The position numbers were made by a program, and so were the translations under genes. 64,000 nucleotides of DNA from Pseudoroseicyclus aestuarii (GTDB lineage: Bacteria; Pseudomonadota; Alphaproteobacteria; Rhodobacterales; Rhodobacteraceae): assembly GCF_003217255.1 (NCBI RefSeq), contig NZ_QJTE01000002.1, positions 744,001-808,000 of the forward strand, written 5' to 3'. Under the pieces are notes generated by a model. The model was not told the DNA's origin and made no database searches. It saw only the letters and a list, made by a program, of their open reading frames with translations. Shown here one piece after another: positions 27,231-36,414 of the stretch. Within the stretch, counting starts at the first letter, position 1. Each line of letters opens with the position of its first letter.

Positions 27231-28112
27231 TCAGCCGATGGCCTTGAGCACGGCCTCGCCCAGGCTGGCCGGGCTGTCGGCGACGACGATGCCGGCGCTG
27301 CGCATGGCTTCGATCTTGCTCTCGGCGTCGCCCTGGCCGCCCGAGACGATCGCCCCGGCATGGCCCATGCGGCGGCCCGGAGGCGCGGTACGCCCGGCGA
27401 TGAAGCCGGCGCAGGGCTTGGAGCGGCCCTTCTTCGCCTCGTCCTTGAGGAACTGGGCGGCCTCTTCCTCGGCGGTGCCGCCGATTTCGCCGATCATGAT
27501 CATGCTCTGCGTCTCGGGGTCGGCGAGGAACATCTCGAGCACCTCGATATGCTCGGTGCCCTTGATCGGGTCGCCGCCGATGCCGACGGCCGTGGACTGG
27601 CCGAGACCGGAATCGGAGGTCTGCTTGACCGCCTCGTAGGTCAGCGTGCCCGAACGGGACACGACGCCGACGGAGCCGCGCTTGTGGATATGGCCGGGCA
27701 TGATGCCGATCTTGCAGGCGCCGGGGGTGATCACGCCGGGGCAGTTCGGCCCGATCAGCCGGGTCTTCGACCCTTCGAGCGCGCGCTTGACCTTCATCAT
27801 GTCGAGCACCGGGATGCCCTCGGTGATGCAGATCACCAGCTCGATCTCGGCGTCGATCGCCTCGAGGATCGAATCGGCGGCGAAGGGCGGCGGGACGTAG
27901 ATGACGGAGGCATTGGCGCCGGTCGTCGCGACCGCCTCGTGGCAGCTGTCGAAGACCGGCAGGTCAAGGTGCGTCTGCCCGCCCTTGCCGGGCGTGACGC
28001 CGCCGACCATCTGCGTGCCGTAGGCAATCGCCTGTTCGGAGTGGAAGGTGCCCTGAGAGCCGGTGAAGCCCTGGCAGATCACCTTGGTGTTTTCGTCGAC
28101 GAGAATGGCCAT
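27231..28112 (-). CDS. sucD: Succinyl-CoA synthetase, alpha subunit
   Basis: A 293-aa subunit that binds CoA and carries the phospho-histidine. The CoA-binding Rossmann part begins [19 protein letters not shown]. The active-site loop near residue 247 includes [20 protein letters not shown], with the His of GHAGAI as the phosphorylated residue. [14 protein letters not shown] and [14 protein letters not shown] are further family blocks. With SucC it converts succinyl-CoA to succinate while making ATP or GTP. Confidence 0.96.
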   Translation of the reverse strand: MAILVDENTKVICQGFTGSQGTFHSEQAIAYGTQMVGGVTPGKGGQTHLDLPVFDSCHEAVATTGANASVIYVPPPFAADSILEAIDAEIELVICITEGIPVLDMMKVKRALEGSKTRLIGPNCPGVITPGACKIGIMPGHIHKRGSVGVVSRSGTLTYEAVKQTSDSGLGQSTAVGIGGDPIKGTEHIEVLEMFLADPETQSMIMIGEIGGTAEEEAAQFLKDEAKKGRSKPCAGFIAGRTAPPGRRMGHAGAIVSGGQGDAESKIEAMRSAGIVVADSPASLGEAVLKAIG

Positions 28113-28139
28113 CGATGGGTCCTTGTCGTTAAGGTCGGT

Positions 28140-28175
28140 GGACCGCCGGGGCGGTCCGGTGCCGGCTGGGCCGGC
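28140..28175 (-). other. Tandem hairpins between sucC and sucD
   Basis: GGACCGC / GCGGTCC (28140-28157) and GCCGGC / GCCGGC (28161-28175) form two adjacent stems in the 75-base gap. Neither is followed by a T-run, so they look like mRNA stability or processing elements inside the operon. Confidence 0.5.
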
Positions 28176-28187
28176 GGAATGAATGCC

Positions 28188-29381
28188 TCAGCCCTTCACG
28201 GCCTTGACGATCTTCTCGGCGGCATCCGACAGGTCGTCGGCGGCGATGACGTCGAGGCCGGAGGTGTTGATGATCTCCTTGCCCTTCTCGACGTTCGTCC
28301 CCTCGAGGCGGACGACCAGCGGCACCTGCAGGCCGACTTCCTTGACCGCGGCGACCACGCCCTCGGCGATGACGTCGCAGCGCATGATCCCGCCGAAGAT
28401 GTTGACGAGGATGCCTTTGACGTTCTTGTCCGAGGTGATGATCTTGAAGGCCTCGGTCACCTTCTCCTTGGTGGCGCCGCCGCCGACATCGAGGAAGTTC
28501 GCGGGCTCGGCGCCCTTGAGCTTGATGATGTCCATCGTCGCCATGGCAAGGCCCGCGCCGTTGACCATGCAGCCGATCTCGCCGTCGAGGGCGATGTAGT
28601 TCAGGTCGTACTTGCTGGCCTGAAGCTCTTTCGCGTCCTCTTCCGTCTCGTCTCGCAAGGCGGCGACGTCGTGCTGGCGATAAAGGGCGTTGTCGTCGAA
28701 GCCGACCTTGGCATCGAGGACCTTCAGATCGCCCTTGTCGGTCACGATCAGCGGGTTGATCTCGAGCATCTCCATGTCGCGCTCGATGAAGGCGCGGTAG
28801 AGGTTGCCCAGAAGGGCGACCATCTGCTTGACCTGCTGGCCCTTGAGGCCAAGCGAGAAGGCGACGCGGCGGCCGTGGTAGGGCTGGTACCCGGCGGCGG
28901 GATCGATGCTGAACGACAGGATGCGCTCGGGCGTGGAGGCGGCGACCTCCTCGATGTCCATGCCGCCCTCGGTCGAGGAGACGATCGAGATGCGGCTGCT
29001 GGCGCGATCGACGAGCAGCGCGAGGTACATCTCGGTCTCGATGTCCGAGCCGTCCTCGATGTAGATGCGGTTGACCATCTTGCCCTCGGGCCCGGTCTGA
29101 TGCGTGACCAGCGTGCGGCCAAGCATCTTGCGGGCCTCGGTCTCGGCCTCTTCGACCGACTTGGCCAGTCGGACGCCGCCCTTCTCGCCGGCATCGGCCT
29201 CCTTGAAGTGGCCCTTGCCGCGGCCACCGGCGTGGATCTGCGCCTTGACCACCCAGAGCGGTCCGTCGAGCTCGCCCGCCGCGGTCTTGGCCTCTTCCGC
29301 CCGCGTCACCGCGCGCCCGTCGCTGACCGGTGCGCCGTAGCTGCGCAGAAGCGCCTTGGCCTGGTATTCGTGAATGTTCAT
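28188..29381 (-). CDS. sucC: Succinyl-CoA synthetase, beta subunit
   Basis: A 397-aa nucleotide-binding subunit with an ATP-grasp fold at the N-terminus ([33 protein letters not shown]) and a C-terminal flavodoxin-like domain ([29 protein letters not shown]). The start is ATG 29381; an upstream in-frame start at 29507 would run through the palindromic operator and was rejected. It is the first gene of the suc operon. A pair of TGTGATCACA palindromes lies about 97-127 bases upstream. Confidence 0.96.
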   Translation of the reverse strand: MNIHEYQAKALLRSYGAPVSDGRAVTRAEEAKTAAGELDGPLWVVKAQIHAGGRGKGHFKEADAGEKGGVRLAKSVEEAETEARKMLGRTLVTHQTGPEGKMVNRIYIEDGSDIETEMYLALLVDRASSRISIVSSTEGGMDIEEVAASTPERILSFSIDPAAGYQPYHGRRVAFSLGLKGQQVKQMVALLGNLYRAFIERDMEMLEINPLIVTDKGDLKVLDAKVGFDDNALYRQHDVAALRDETEEDAKELQASKYDLNYIALDGEIGCMVNGAGLAMATMDIIKLKGAEPANFLDVGGGATKEKVTEAFKIITSDKNVKGILVNIFGGIMRCDVIAEGVVAAVKEVGLQVPLVVRLEGTNVEKGKEIINTSGLDVIAADDLSDAAEKIVKAVKG

Positions 29382-29477
29382 CGTCGTCCCCGCTGGTCGA
29401 GTCCTTTGTGGCACCAAACCATAGCTGTGGCGCGGGCTGAACCACGAAGAACAGCGAATGCGCGGAAAACCGACATT

Positions 29478-29508
29478 TGTGATCACACCATTTCGCGGTG
29501 TGATCACA
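29478..29508. promoter_or_regulatory. Twin TGTGATCACA operator upstream of sucC
   Basis: Two identical perfect 10-bp palindromes TGTGATCACA (29478-29487 and 29499-29508) have centres 21 bp apart, two helical turns. Together they form a larger inverted repeat with 12-bp arms and a 7-base centre. The position in the sucC promoter region suggests cooperative binding by a dimeric regulator; TGTGA/TCACA half-sites also resemble CRP/FNR-class sites but without the usual spacer. A terminator role for the gene upstream is less likely because no T-run follows directly. Confidence 0.7.
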
Positions 29509-29549
29509 GTTGCACTATGCTTGGAGAAGGCCGGACGCGGCGCGGCACA

Positions 29550-30851
29550 TCAGCGCGCGATGTCCTCGTCCTCGATGACCATGTTGGCCCAGGCCCGGTC
29601 CACGAGATCCGGCGTCATCCGGTAAGGCAGCCCCTCGAAATCGCAGATCGCCTTGATCTGATCGACCAGGAAGATGGGCTGGTAATTGGCATAGGCATTG
29701 CCGATCGCGGGATACTTGCAGCGCAGCAGGTGCAGCAGGCTCGGCTCGTCGAGCGTCATGCCGGCCCTCTTTCCGGCGAGCGTGAAGATCTTCAGCAGGT
29801 CCTGCTGGCTGGGGCCGCCGATCCTGATCTTGAAGAAGATGCGCCGCAGCGCGGCCTGATCGAAGAGCGCGTTCGGGTGGAAGTTGGTCGAGAAGATCAC
29901 CAGCGTGTCGAAGGGCACCTCGATCTTCTCGCCCGATTGCAGGGTCAGGATGTCCTTGTTCTCTTCCAGCGGCACGATCCAGCGGTTGATCAGCGCTTGC
30001 GGCGGCTCTGCCTGCCGGCCGAGGTCGTCGACGATGAAGATCCCGCCGGTGGCCTTCATCTGCAGGGAGGCCTGATAGGTTCGCGCCGCGGAATTATGCA
30101 CCAGATCGAGCATGTCGAGCGACAGCTCGCCCCCGGTGGTCACTGCCGGGCGCCTGCACAGGACGTAGCGGGCATCGAAGCGCACGCTCTGCCGCAGCGC
30201 CCCCGGGCTTTCCTCCAGCGCCTCGACGGGGCTGTGTACGGTGGGGTCGAAGACGGCGATCACCTGACCGTTGTGGGCGACGGCGCGCGGCACGTAGATC
30301 TCGTCCCCCAGCGCCCGGCGGATCGCCTGGGCGATGGTGCTCTTGCCGTTGCCGGGCGGGCCGTACATCAGGATCGACCGTCCCGCGCCGACCGCCGGGC
30401 CCAGCCGGTCGAGCAGCGCATCCGGGACAATCATGTCGCCCATGGCCCGGCTCAGCGCCGCGCGCGTGACGCGGTTGCCGCGGATCGACTGCCGCCGCAC
30501 CTGCGCGGCATAAGCCTCCATCGGGACGGGCAGGGCGCCGTAATACTCGGACTGCGCCAGCGCATCGAGGGCCCGGGCCTTCCCGGCCTCGGTCAGCTGG
30601 TAGGGCATTTCGCCCCGGCTCTCGCCGGCGGTCTGCAGGCCCATGGCCTCGATCAGCCGCTGGGCGCGGCACAGGTCGACAAGCTCCTGCGTGACGGCGA
30701 TCGGCAGGCACAGGGCGCGGGCCAGATCCGATACCAGCGAGAGCGTGCCGCGGAACATCGTCTTCAGCAGGATGTCGCGGATCATCACCGTCGGCAGCTG
30801 CACCGCCTCGAGAGAGCGGGGCACGAGGGGGGCTTCGATCTCTGCTGGCAT
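29550..30851 (-). CDS. AAA+ ATPase attached to the Tad pilus locus
   Basis: A 433-aa protein. Residues ~15-95 look like a winged-helix or helical regulatory domain (TVMIRDILLKTMFRG, YQLTEAGKARALDAL). The AAA+ module follows: Walker A GPPGNGKS (164-171), Walker B IFIVDD (271-276), sensor-1-like VIFSTN. It has no membrane segment. The start ATG 30851 is preferred over an upstream TTG at 30896. It lies 101 bases after the prepilin peptidase gene on the same strand, so it is probably co-expressed with pilus genes. It is not one of the named Tad proteins; remodelling of a pilus component or of a regulator is possible. Function unknown. Confidence 0.8.
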   Translation of the reverse strand: MPAEIEAPLVPRSLEAVQLPTVMIRDILLKTMFRGTLSLVSDLARALCLPIAVTQELVDLCRAQRLIEAMGLQTAGESRGEMPYQLTEAGKARALDALAQSEYYGALPVPMEAYAAQVRRQSIRGNRVTRAALSRAMGDMIVPDALLDRLGPAVGAGRSILMYGPPGNGKSTIAQAIRRALGDEIYVPRAVAHNGQVIAVFDPTVHSPVEALEESPGALRQSVRFDARYVLCRRPAVTTGGELSLDMLDLVHNSAARTYQASLQMKATGGIFIVDDLGRQAEPPQALINRWIVPLEENKDILTLQSGEKIEVPFDTLVIFSTNFHPNALFDQAALRRIFFKIRIGGPSQQDLLKIFTLAGKRAGMTLDEPSLLHLLRCKYPAIGNAYANYQPIFLVDQIKAICDFEGLPYRMTPDLVDRAWANMVIEDEDIAR

Positions 30852-30952
30852 CGGTACTTTAGGCCTCGGGTGGAAGAACAAGTGCCCGATCTGCAAGGCA
30901 ATTATGGCGACAGGGTGGACATTGCGCGCCCGGCGTCAGCCGCGCCGCGGCG

Positions 30953-31438
30953 TCAATCGCCCATGGCGACCAGCAGCAGGTAGAGGGCCAGCGTCAGCGC
31001 CAGCGGGACGCCCAGCGGAAAGCGGTTGCCAACGCTCCAACTGCGCCAGCCGGGGACGAGGCGGCGCAGCGGGGTGCGCCCGGCGATCCGGTGCAGCGCC
31101 CAGCACAGCAGCATCGTGCCCGACAGAAGCAGGCAGACCAGCGGCCAGTCGCCCCACCAGACAAAGGGCGCGGCGGCGGCGAGGAACTTGGCGTCGCCGG
31201 CGCCCATCTGTCCCGTAGCGTAAAGGCCCAGGGACAGCAGCAGCGTCACGGGCAGGTTGATCCAGCGCCAGGCCCAGACATCGGGGGGCAGCAGCACCAG
31301 CCCCAGGCAAAGGTAGATCAGGACCAGCGCCGCGACGGCGGCATTCGGGATCAGCATGAAGGCAAGGTCGGACCAGGCCACCCAGAGGCAAATGGGCAGC
31401 ACGGCCAGCAGCAAAAGCGTCGCATCCGCCGCCGTCAT
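30953..31438 (-). CDS. cpaA: Prepilin peptidase (A24, TadV/CpaA type)
   Basis: A 161-aa membrane aspartyl protease that cleaves Flp prepilins after the Gly of the leader. The two catalytic Asp are Asp24 in AWSDLAFMLIPN and Asp82 in GQMGAGDAK (GxGD). Five to six hydrophobic segments fit the short TadV form without the methylase domain. It lies a few bases after the TPR lipoprotein gene. Confidence 0.92.
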   Translation of the reverse strand: MTAADATLLLLAVLPICLWVAWSDLAFMLIPNAAVAALVLIYLCLGLVLLPPDVWAWRWINLPVTLLLSLGLYATGQMGAGDAKFLAAAAPFVWWGDWPLVCLLLSGTMLLCWALHRIAGRTPLRRLVPGWRSWSVGNRFPLGVPLALTLALYLLLVAMGD

Positions 31439-31441
31439 CGC

Positions 31442-32302
31442 CTAGAGCGCCGCCGCGCCGCCCTGCAGCGCGTCGAGCGCACGGGCGGCTTCCTCGAAGT
31501 GGCGCGGATGCGTGGTCACCGCATCCTCCAGCAGGCTGCGCCCGATGGAGACGTCGCCCTGCTTGATCGCCGTCAGCGCCAGCGTGTAGAGCAGCTGCGC
31601 CCGCTCGGTCTGCGACATGGGGATTACGGGCAGGTCGTATTGCCGCTGCGCCCCGCGCGCCAGGACGAGGTTGTTCTTGGCGGTAAACAGGCCCGGCTCG
31701 TGCCGCAGCGCCTCGGTGAACAGGCGCTGGGCATCGCCGTAGGCGCCGCGCGTCAGCTTCGAATAACCCCAGTTGTTCAGCACGCTGGCGGGGGTGGTCG
31801 TCAGGCCGGCCGCCACCTCGTAGAAGCTGTCGGCCCGCGCCCAGTCCGAATTCGCATCGGCGACGATCGCCTCGAGGCGGTAGCGCTCGTAGGTCTCGTA
31901 GGTGGGGGGGATGGCGTTCAGCACCGCCTCGGCCTGGGTCCAGGAATTCGTGCGGATCAGCGCACCGGCCAGCGCGACGCGATCCTCGTCGGTGGCCTCG
32001 GGGCGGGCGGTGATCCCCTGCCAGATGCCGACGGCCTCGGCCGGGCGGCCGGCGCGGATCAGCGCCTTGCCCAGCCCGCGCTGCAGGTCGATCCGGTCCG
32101 GGGCCCCGGCGGTGGCGCGCTGGAAATAGGCAACGGCATCGGCGGGATCGCTGGCGCCCAGCATCACCTCGTTCAGCCCGCTCTCGTCGATGACGTTCAA
32201 CTCTCCCAGCGCGGCCTCGACCTGGCGGTCGGGCGAACGGGAGCAGGCCCCGAGCCCCAGGGCCAAGGCGAGGCAGAGCGGGAGGGCGAAGGGATGGCGC
32301 AT
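31442..32302 (-). CDS. tadD: TadD-like TPR lipoprotein
   Basis: A 286-aa protein with a lipoprotein signal (CLALALGLGAC, lipobox Cys20) and tetratricopeptide-like helical repeats from about residue 55 to 280 (ADAVAYFQRATAGAPDRIDL, GALIRTNSWTQAEAVL, VLNNWGYSKLTRGAYGDAQR). TadD is thought to be the pilotin that helps assemble the Tad secretin. The stop is three bases before the peptidase start. Confidence 0.85.
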   Translation of the reverse strand: MRHPFALPLCLALALGLGACSRSPDRQVEAALGELNVIDESGLNEVMLGASDPADAVAYFQRATAGAPDRIDLQRGLGKALIRAGRPAEAVGIWQGITARPEATDEDRVALAGALIRTNSWTQAEAVLNAIPPTYETYERYRLEAIVADANSDWARADSFYEVAAGLTTTPASVLNNWGYSKLTRGAYGDAQRLFTEALRHEPGLFTAKNNLVLARGAQRQYDLPVIPMSQTERAQLLYTLALTAIKQGDVSIGRSLLEDAVTTHPRHFEEAARALDALQGGAAAL

Positions 32303-32329
32303 CGGACGCGTCCTCGTCTGCTCGAATCG

Positions 32330-32902
32330 CTAGAGCGGCTCCGGGACATCCTCTGCGCCCCGGCGCACCAGCCGGAACTCTTCGGCTCCGTTGGTGTCAG
32401 CGTAGCCGGGATCGTCGAGCTTGGCGAGGGCCAGCCGCAGGTTGTCGCGGATGGTTTCGCTGCCGCCATCAGCGGCGGCGAAGGCGCGGCGGAAGACCTC
32501 GTAGGCCTCGGGCACCGCGCCGCGCTCCATCAGCAGCACCCCGAGGTTGTTCCAGGCCTCGTCATAGGCGGGATCGGCCTCCACCGCGCGTCGCAGGTGG
32601 CTTTCGGCCTGACCCAGGCGCCCCAGCCGCAGGTTGGCCGAGCCGAGCGCCGCCTCGATCTCTGCGCTCATCCCCTGCTGCGCGCCGGCCCGGCCATAGG
32701 CGCGCAGCGCCAGCTCGTATTCGCCGGCGGCCATCAGGCGATGGCCAACCGTCAGGTCATCCGCCGGCGCCGCGCCGCGGGCGCCCCGCGGCGCGTAACC
32801 CGGCGCGTAGATGCCCCCCGCGGCGCGGCCGAGCCCCTCTTCGCGCTGGCCGCATCCGACCAGGAAGAGCAGGCAAAGGGCAAGCGAAAGGGCGATGCGC
32901 AT
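32330..32902 (-). CDS. TPR lipoprotein of the Tad locus
   Basis: A 190-aa protein. A signal with lipobox FLVGC (Cys17) is followed by a short low-complexity stretch and TPR repeats (YELALRAYGRAGAQQG, LGQAESHLRRAVEADPAYDE, AWNNLGVLLMERGAVPEAYE). It sits directly after tadC and is probably an outer-membrane-anchored assembly partner. With its neighbour it makes a pair of TPR lipoproteins, either of which could be the functional TadD. Confidence 0.85.
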   Translation of the reverse strand: MRIALSLALCLLFLVGCGQREEGLGRAAGGIYAPGYAPRGARGAAPADDLTVGHRLMAAGEYELALRAYGRAGAQQGMSAEIEAALGSANLRLGRLGQAESHLRRAVEADPAYDEAWNNLGVLLMERGAVPEAYEVFRRAFAAADGGSETIRDNLRLALAKLDDPGYADTNGAEEFRLVRRGAEDVPEPL

Positions 32903-32908
32903 GGCCCC

Positions 32909-33895
32909 CTAAGGCGCCGCGCCGTCGCCCAGCGTCAAGTAGATATCGTAGATCGAGGGGCCGATCAGGATGATCAGCAGCGGCGGCAGCGTCAGCATCA
33001 TCGTCGCCAGCGTCATCTTGGTGGGCAGGGTATTGGCCTTCTCCTCGGCCCGCATGACCCTCTTGTCGCGCATCTCGGCGGAGAAGACGCGCAGCGCCTC
33101 GGCGATGGAGGTGCCGAATTGCGAGGACTGGATCAGCACCGTCACGAAGCTCGAGATATCGGGCACGCCGCAGCGCTCGGCCATGTCGCGCAGCACCAGC
33201 GTCTTGTCCTTGCCGGCACGCATCTCGTAGGCGACCATCTCGTATTCCTCGGCAAGCGCGGGAAAGCCGCTGCGCATCTCGCGTGCGACGCGGATGATCG
33301 CCTGGTCGAGGCTTTGCCCGGCCTCGACGCAGACCAGCAGCATGTCGAGGCTGTCGGGAAAGGCGTTGACGATGGCCGCCTGCCGTTCGGCGCGGCGGCG
33401 CATGATCCAGTATCTCGGCAGCAGGTAGCCGACCGCGCCGGGGATCAGCACGGTCATGATCGTGGACTGCAGCGTGGTATCGGAGGCCGCGCTCTGGATC
33501 AGCGCGTAGCCGGCCCCGATGGTCAGCGCGGTGATGCCCAGGACGAACTGGCAGCCGTGGAAGATGCGGACCGCGTTGCGGCCGCTGTAGCCGGCCTGAA
33601 GCATCTGCAGCCGTGCGGCGGTGTATTCCTCTTCGTCCTTGGGCTCGAGAAAGGTCGCGAACCTTTCGAGGTGCATGGTCTGGGTGGGGCGGCGCAGCTC
33701 CTTGGCCTCGGCGTCGGAACGGGCGTCCTCCTGCTGGCGCGCCTGCTCCTTGAGCTTGTCGAGCGGATCCTTGCGCTTGATCAGGAGCGGCGGCAGCGTG
33801 ACGCAGATCAGCAGCAGGCCGATCCCGCCGATCGCCAGCAGCGGGCCGAAGGGGCCGAACAGGTCGACAAGGCGGGCTTCGATGTTCTGGATCAT
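32909..33895 (-). CDS. tadC: Tad pilus inner-membrane platform protein TadC
   Basis: A 328-aa protein of the type II secretion F / GspF family. Hydrophobic segments occur near residues 15-35, 110-150 and the C-terminus (MTLATMMLTLPPLLIILIG). The T2SSF core shows FPDSLDMLLVCVEAGQSLDQ and EMRAGKDKTLVLRDMAERCG. With TadB it forms the platform on which CpaF/TadA acts. Confidence 0.93.
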   Translation of the reverse strand: MIQNIEARLVDLFGPFGPLLAIGGIGLLLICVTLPPLLIKRKDPLDKLKEQARQQEDARSDAEAKELRRPTQTMHLERFATFLEPKDEEEYTAARLQMLQAGYSGRNAVRIFHGCQFVLGITALTIGAGYALIQSAASDTTLQSTIMTVLIPGAVGYLLPRYWIMRRRAERQAAIVNAFPDSLDMLLVCVEAGQSLDQAIIRVAREMRSGFPALAEEYEMVAYEMRAGKDKTLVLRDMAERCGVPDISSFVTVLIQSSQFGTSIAEALRVFSAEMRDKRVMRAEEKANTLPTKMTLATMMLTLPPLLIILIGPSIYDIYLTLGDGAAP

Positions 33896-33901
33896 GCCGG
33901 C

Positions 33902-34864
33902 TCAGACCTTGATGTTCACGAGGGCGCGCATCACGACGAGGTTCGAGACGAGGAAGACCACGACCACGATACAGGCGGGAACGAAGATCGAGGTGCCCAT
34001 CACCGCGTCGTAGTACCCCGGCTGGGCCACGTTGATGCCGATGAGCGCGACGATCGGAAAGGCCGAGAGGAAGGCGCCGGAGAACTTGGCCTCCGAGGTG
34101 ATGGCCCTGACCCGGCGGAACAGGCGGAAGCGGGCGCGGATCACCCGGGCCAGCCCGTCCAGGATCTCGGCCAGGTTGCCGCCGGACTGCTGCTGGATGG
34201 TGACCGCGACGGCGAGGAACCGCAGGTCCTGCAGCTCGAGCCGTTCGGCCAGCGCCTTGAGCGATTCGGACAGATCGCGCCCGTAGGCGGCCTCGTCCGA
34301 GATCACGCCCATCTCGGTGCCCAGCGGATCGGCGACCTCGCGCGCGACGATGGCGACCGCGGAGGACAGCGGGTGGCCGACGCGCAGCGAGCGGACCATC
34401 AGCTCCACCCCCTCGGGCAGCTGCTCCTCGAGCAGCGCGAGGCGTTTCTTGGCCTTGTTGTCGATCCAGACGTAGACGCCGCCGACGCCAAGGGCGATGG
34501 CGGCGAAGATGCGTATCGGCAGCGTCGCCTGCGTCGCCGCGGAAAGCGCGAGAAAGCCCAGCAGGCTGACGCCGGCCATGACCATGACCAGCTGGCGCGG
34601 CGAGAAGGCGATGTTCGCCTTCTGCGCCTTCGTCGACAGGAGCGAGTAGAGCGGGATCGAGCGCGCCTTGAGGTGCTGCGACATCTCCTTGCGCAGCTGA
34701 TCGAGGACCTCTTCGCGCGGGCCGCCCTTCTCCAGCAGGGCCAGCCGCCGGTTGACGCGGTTGTTCAGGCTGATCGAGCGCCCGAAGATCGTCAGGTAAA
34801 GCCCTTCGACGATGACCAGGACGGCCAGGAAGACGAGACCGTAGATGAGAAGCTCGAGGGACAT
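33902..34864 (-). CDS. tadB: Tad pilus inner-membrane platform protein TadB
   Basis: A 320-aa T2SSF-family protein. The core motif is LPEGVELMVRSLRVGHPLSS followed by IQQQSGGNLAEILDGLARVI; two hydrophobic regions near the N-terminus and two near the C-terminus flank it. It is the paralogous partner of TadC, placed between cpaF and tadC with 6-base gaps. Confidence 0.93.
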   Translation of the reverse strand: MSLELLIYGLVFLAVLVIVEGLYLTIFGRSISLNNRVNRRLALLEKGGPREEVLDQLRKEMSQHLKARSIPLYSLLSTKAQKANIAFSPRQLVMVMAGVSLLGFLALSAATQATLPIRIFAAIALGVGGVYVWIDNKAKKRLALLEEQLPEGVELMVRSLRVGHPLSSAVAIVAREVADPLGTEMGVISDEAAYGRDLSESLKALAERLELQDLRFLAVAVTIQQQSGGNLAEILDGLARVIRARFRLFRRVRAITSEAKFSGAFLSAFPIVALIGINVAQPGYYDAVMGTSIFVPACIVVVVFLVSNLVVMRALVNIKV

Positions 34865-34870
34865 GCCGCG

Positions 34871-36409
34871 CTATCGCTCGGAGGGCTCGTAAACCGATCC
34901 CGGCAGATCGTGGCCCCAGAGGCGGAAGCGCTCGGAGAAATGGCTGCGCACGCCGGTGGCGGTGAAGTGGCCAATGATCTTGTTGTCCGGCGTCAGCCCG
35001 TCGCGCTGGTAGCGGAAGACCTCCTGCATCGAGATCACGTCGCCCTCCATGCCGGTGATCTCGGTGATCGAGGTCATGCGCCGGCTGCCGTCCTGCAGGC
35101 GGCTGACCTGCACGATGACATGCACCGCCGAGGCGATCTGGCTGCGGAGCGCCTTGGTCGGCATGTCGATGCCGGCCATCGCGACCATGTTCTCGAGCCG
35201 GCTGATGCCGTCCCTGGCCGAGTTCGCGTGGATCGTGGTCATCGAGCCGTCGTGGCCGGTGTTCATCGCCTGCAGCATGTCGATCACCTCCTCGCCGCGG
35301 GTCTCGCCGACGATGATGCGATCGGGGCGCATCCGCAGCGCGTTGCGCAGGCAGTCCCGCTGCGAGATCGCCCCGCGCCCCTCGACGTTGGCGGGGCGGC
35401 TCTCCATCCGGCCGACATGGGTCTGCTGCAACTGCAGCTCGGCCGTGTCCTCGATCGTCAGGATCCGCTCGCTGTCGTCGATGAAGCTCGACAGGGCATT
35501 GAGCGCGGTGGTCTTGCCCGAGCCGGTGCCGCCCGAGACGATGATATTGAGCCGCGTCGCCACCGCCGCCTCGAGGTAGGTGGCCATCGCCTCGGTAAAG
35601 GCGCCGTAGCGCACGAGATCCTCGATGCCGAGCTTTTCCTTCTTGAACTTGCGGATAGAAACCATGCTGCCATCGACGGCGATCGGGCTGACCATGGCGT
35701 TGAAGCGGCTGCCGTCGGCCAGGCGCGCGTCGACGTAGGGGTTCGATTCGTCCACGCGCCGTCCGACGGCCGAGACGATCTTGTCGATGATCCGCAGCAG
35801 GTGCCGCTCGTCCTTGAAGGAGATGTCCGAGATTTCGAGACGCCCGTTCCGTTCGACGAAGACCTGGTGCGGGCCGTTCACCAGGATGTCGTTGACGCTG
35901 TCGTCCTTGAGCAGCGGCTCGAGCGGGCCGAGCCCCGTCACCTCGTCGTAGAGATCCTGGTTCAGGGCCTGCCGCTCTTCGCGGTTCAGGACGATCTCCT
36001 TCTCCTGCAGCGTCTCGTCGGTGATCGCGGCGATCTCGGCCTTGAGGTCGCTCTCGCTGGCCCGCTCCAGCGCGGCAAGGTTCAGGTTGTCCAGCAGCGC
36101 CCTGTGCAGGTCCAGCTTGATGTCGGCGAGGCGCTCGCGGCGGCGTTTGCCACGGTCGGCGGGCGAGGCCTCGGCCGGTTTGCGGGCGGCGCTGTCGCGG
36201 CGCAGCATCTTGCCGGCGCTCTCGGGGCGCGGGGCGGGCTGCGGCGCCTCGATCGGCGCGGCGCGCGGCGTGCGGGGCGCGGCGGCTTTGGGCCTGGCGG
36301 GCGGGCCGGGCTGGGGCTGGGGGTGCGACGGCACGACGGGCCCTGCCTCGGCTTCCGGCTCCTGCTCTTGGCTCTCCGCAGGCCGCTTGTACTTCGAGAA
36401 CATCGACAT
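34871..36409 (-). CDS. cpaF: Tad pilus assembly ATPase CpaF/TadA
   Basis: A 512-aa secretion ATPase (VirB11/GspE superfamily) that powers Flp pilus assembly. Residues ~20-90 are a Pro/Ala-rich, low-complexity N-terminus. The N-domain follows (VTGLGPLEPLLKDDSVNDIL). Walker A is GGTGSGKT (293-300), Walker B region RMRPDRIIVGETRGEE, His-box region TGHDGSMTTIHANSARD. All motifs are intact. The start at 36409 is five bases from cpaE. Confidence 0.95.
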   Translation of the reverse strand: MSMFSKYKRPAESQEQEPEAEAGPVVPSHPQPQPGPPARPKAAAPRTPRAAPIEAPQPAPRPESAGKMLRRDSAARKPAEASPADRGKRRRERLADIKLDLHRALLDNLNLAALERASESDLKAEIAAITDETLQEKEIVLNREERQALNQDLYDEVTGLGPLEPLLKDDSVNDILVNGPHQVFVERNGRLEISDISFKDERHLLRIIDKIVSAVGRRVDESNPYVDARLADGSRFNAMVSPIAVDGSMVSIRKFKKEKLGIEDLVRYGAFTEAMATYLEAAVATRLNIIVSGGTGSGKTTALNALSSFIDDSERILTIEDTAELQLQQTHVGRMESRPANVEGRGAISQRDCLRNALRMRPDRIIVGETRGEEVIDMLQAMNTGHDGSMTTIHANSARDGISRLENMVAMAGIDMPTKALRSQIASAVHVIVQVSRLQDGSRRMTSITEITGMEGDVISMQEVFRYQRDGLTPDNKIIGHFTATGVRSHFSERFRLWGHDLPGSVYEPSER

Positions 36410-36414
36410 CGCGG

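Noticed and set aside
29382-29507. Longer sucC starting at 29507
   Set aside because: It would translate through the palindromic operator and add residues absent from SucC.
29478-29508. The inverted repeat before sucC as a Rho-independent terminator of the upstream ATPase gene
   Set aside because: Each arm is itself a perfect palindrome, the centres are helically phased, and no T-run follows directly. An operator fits better.
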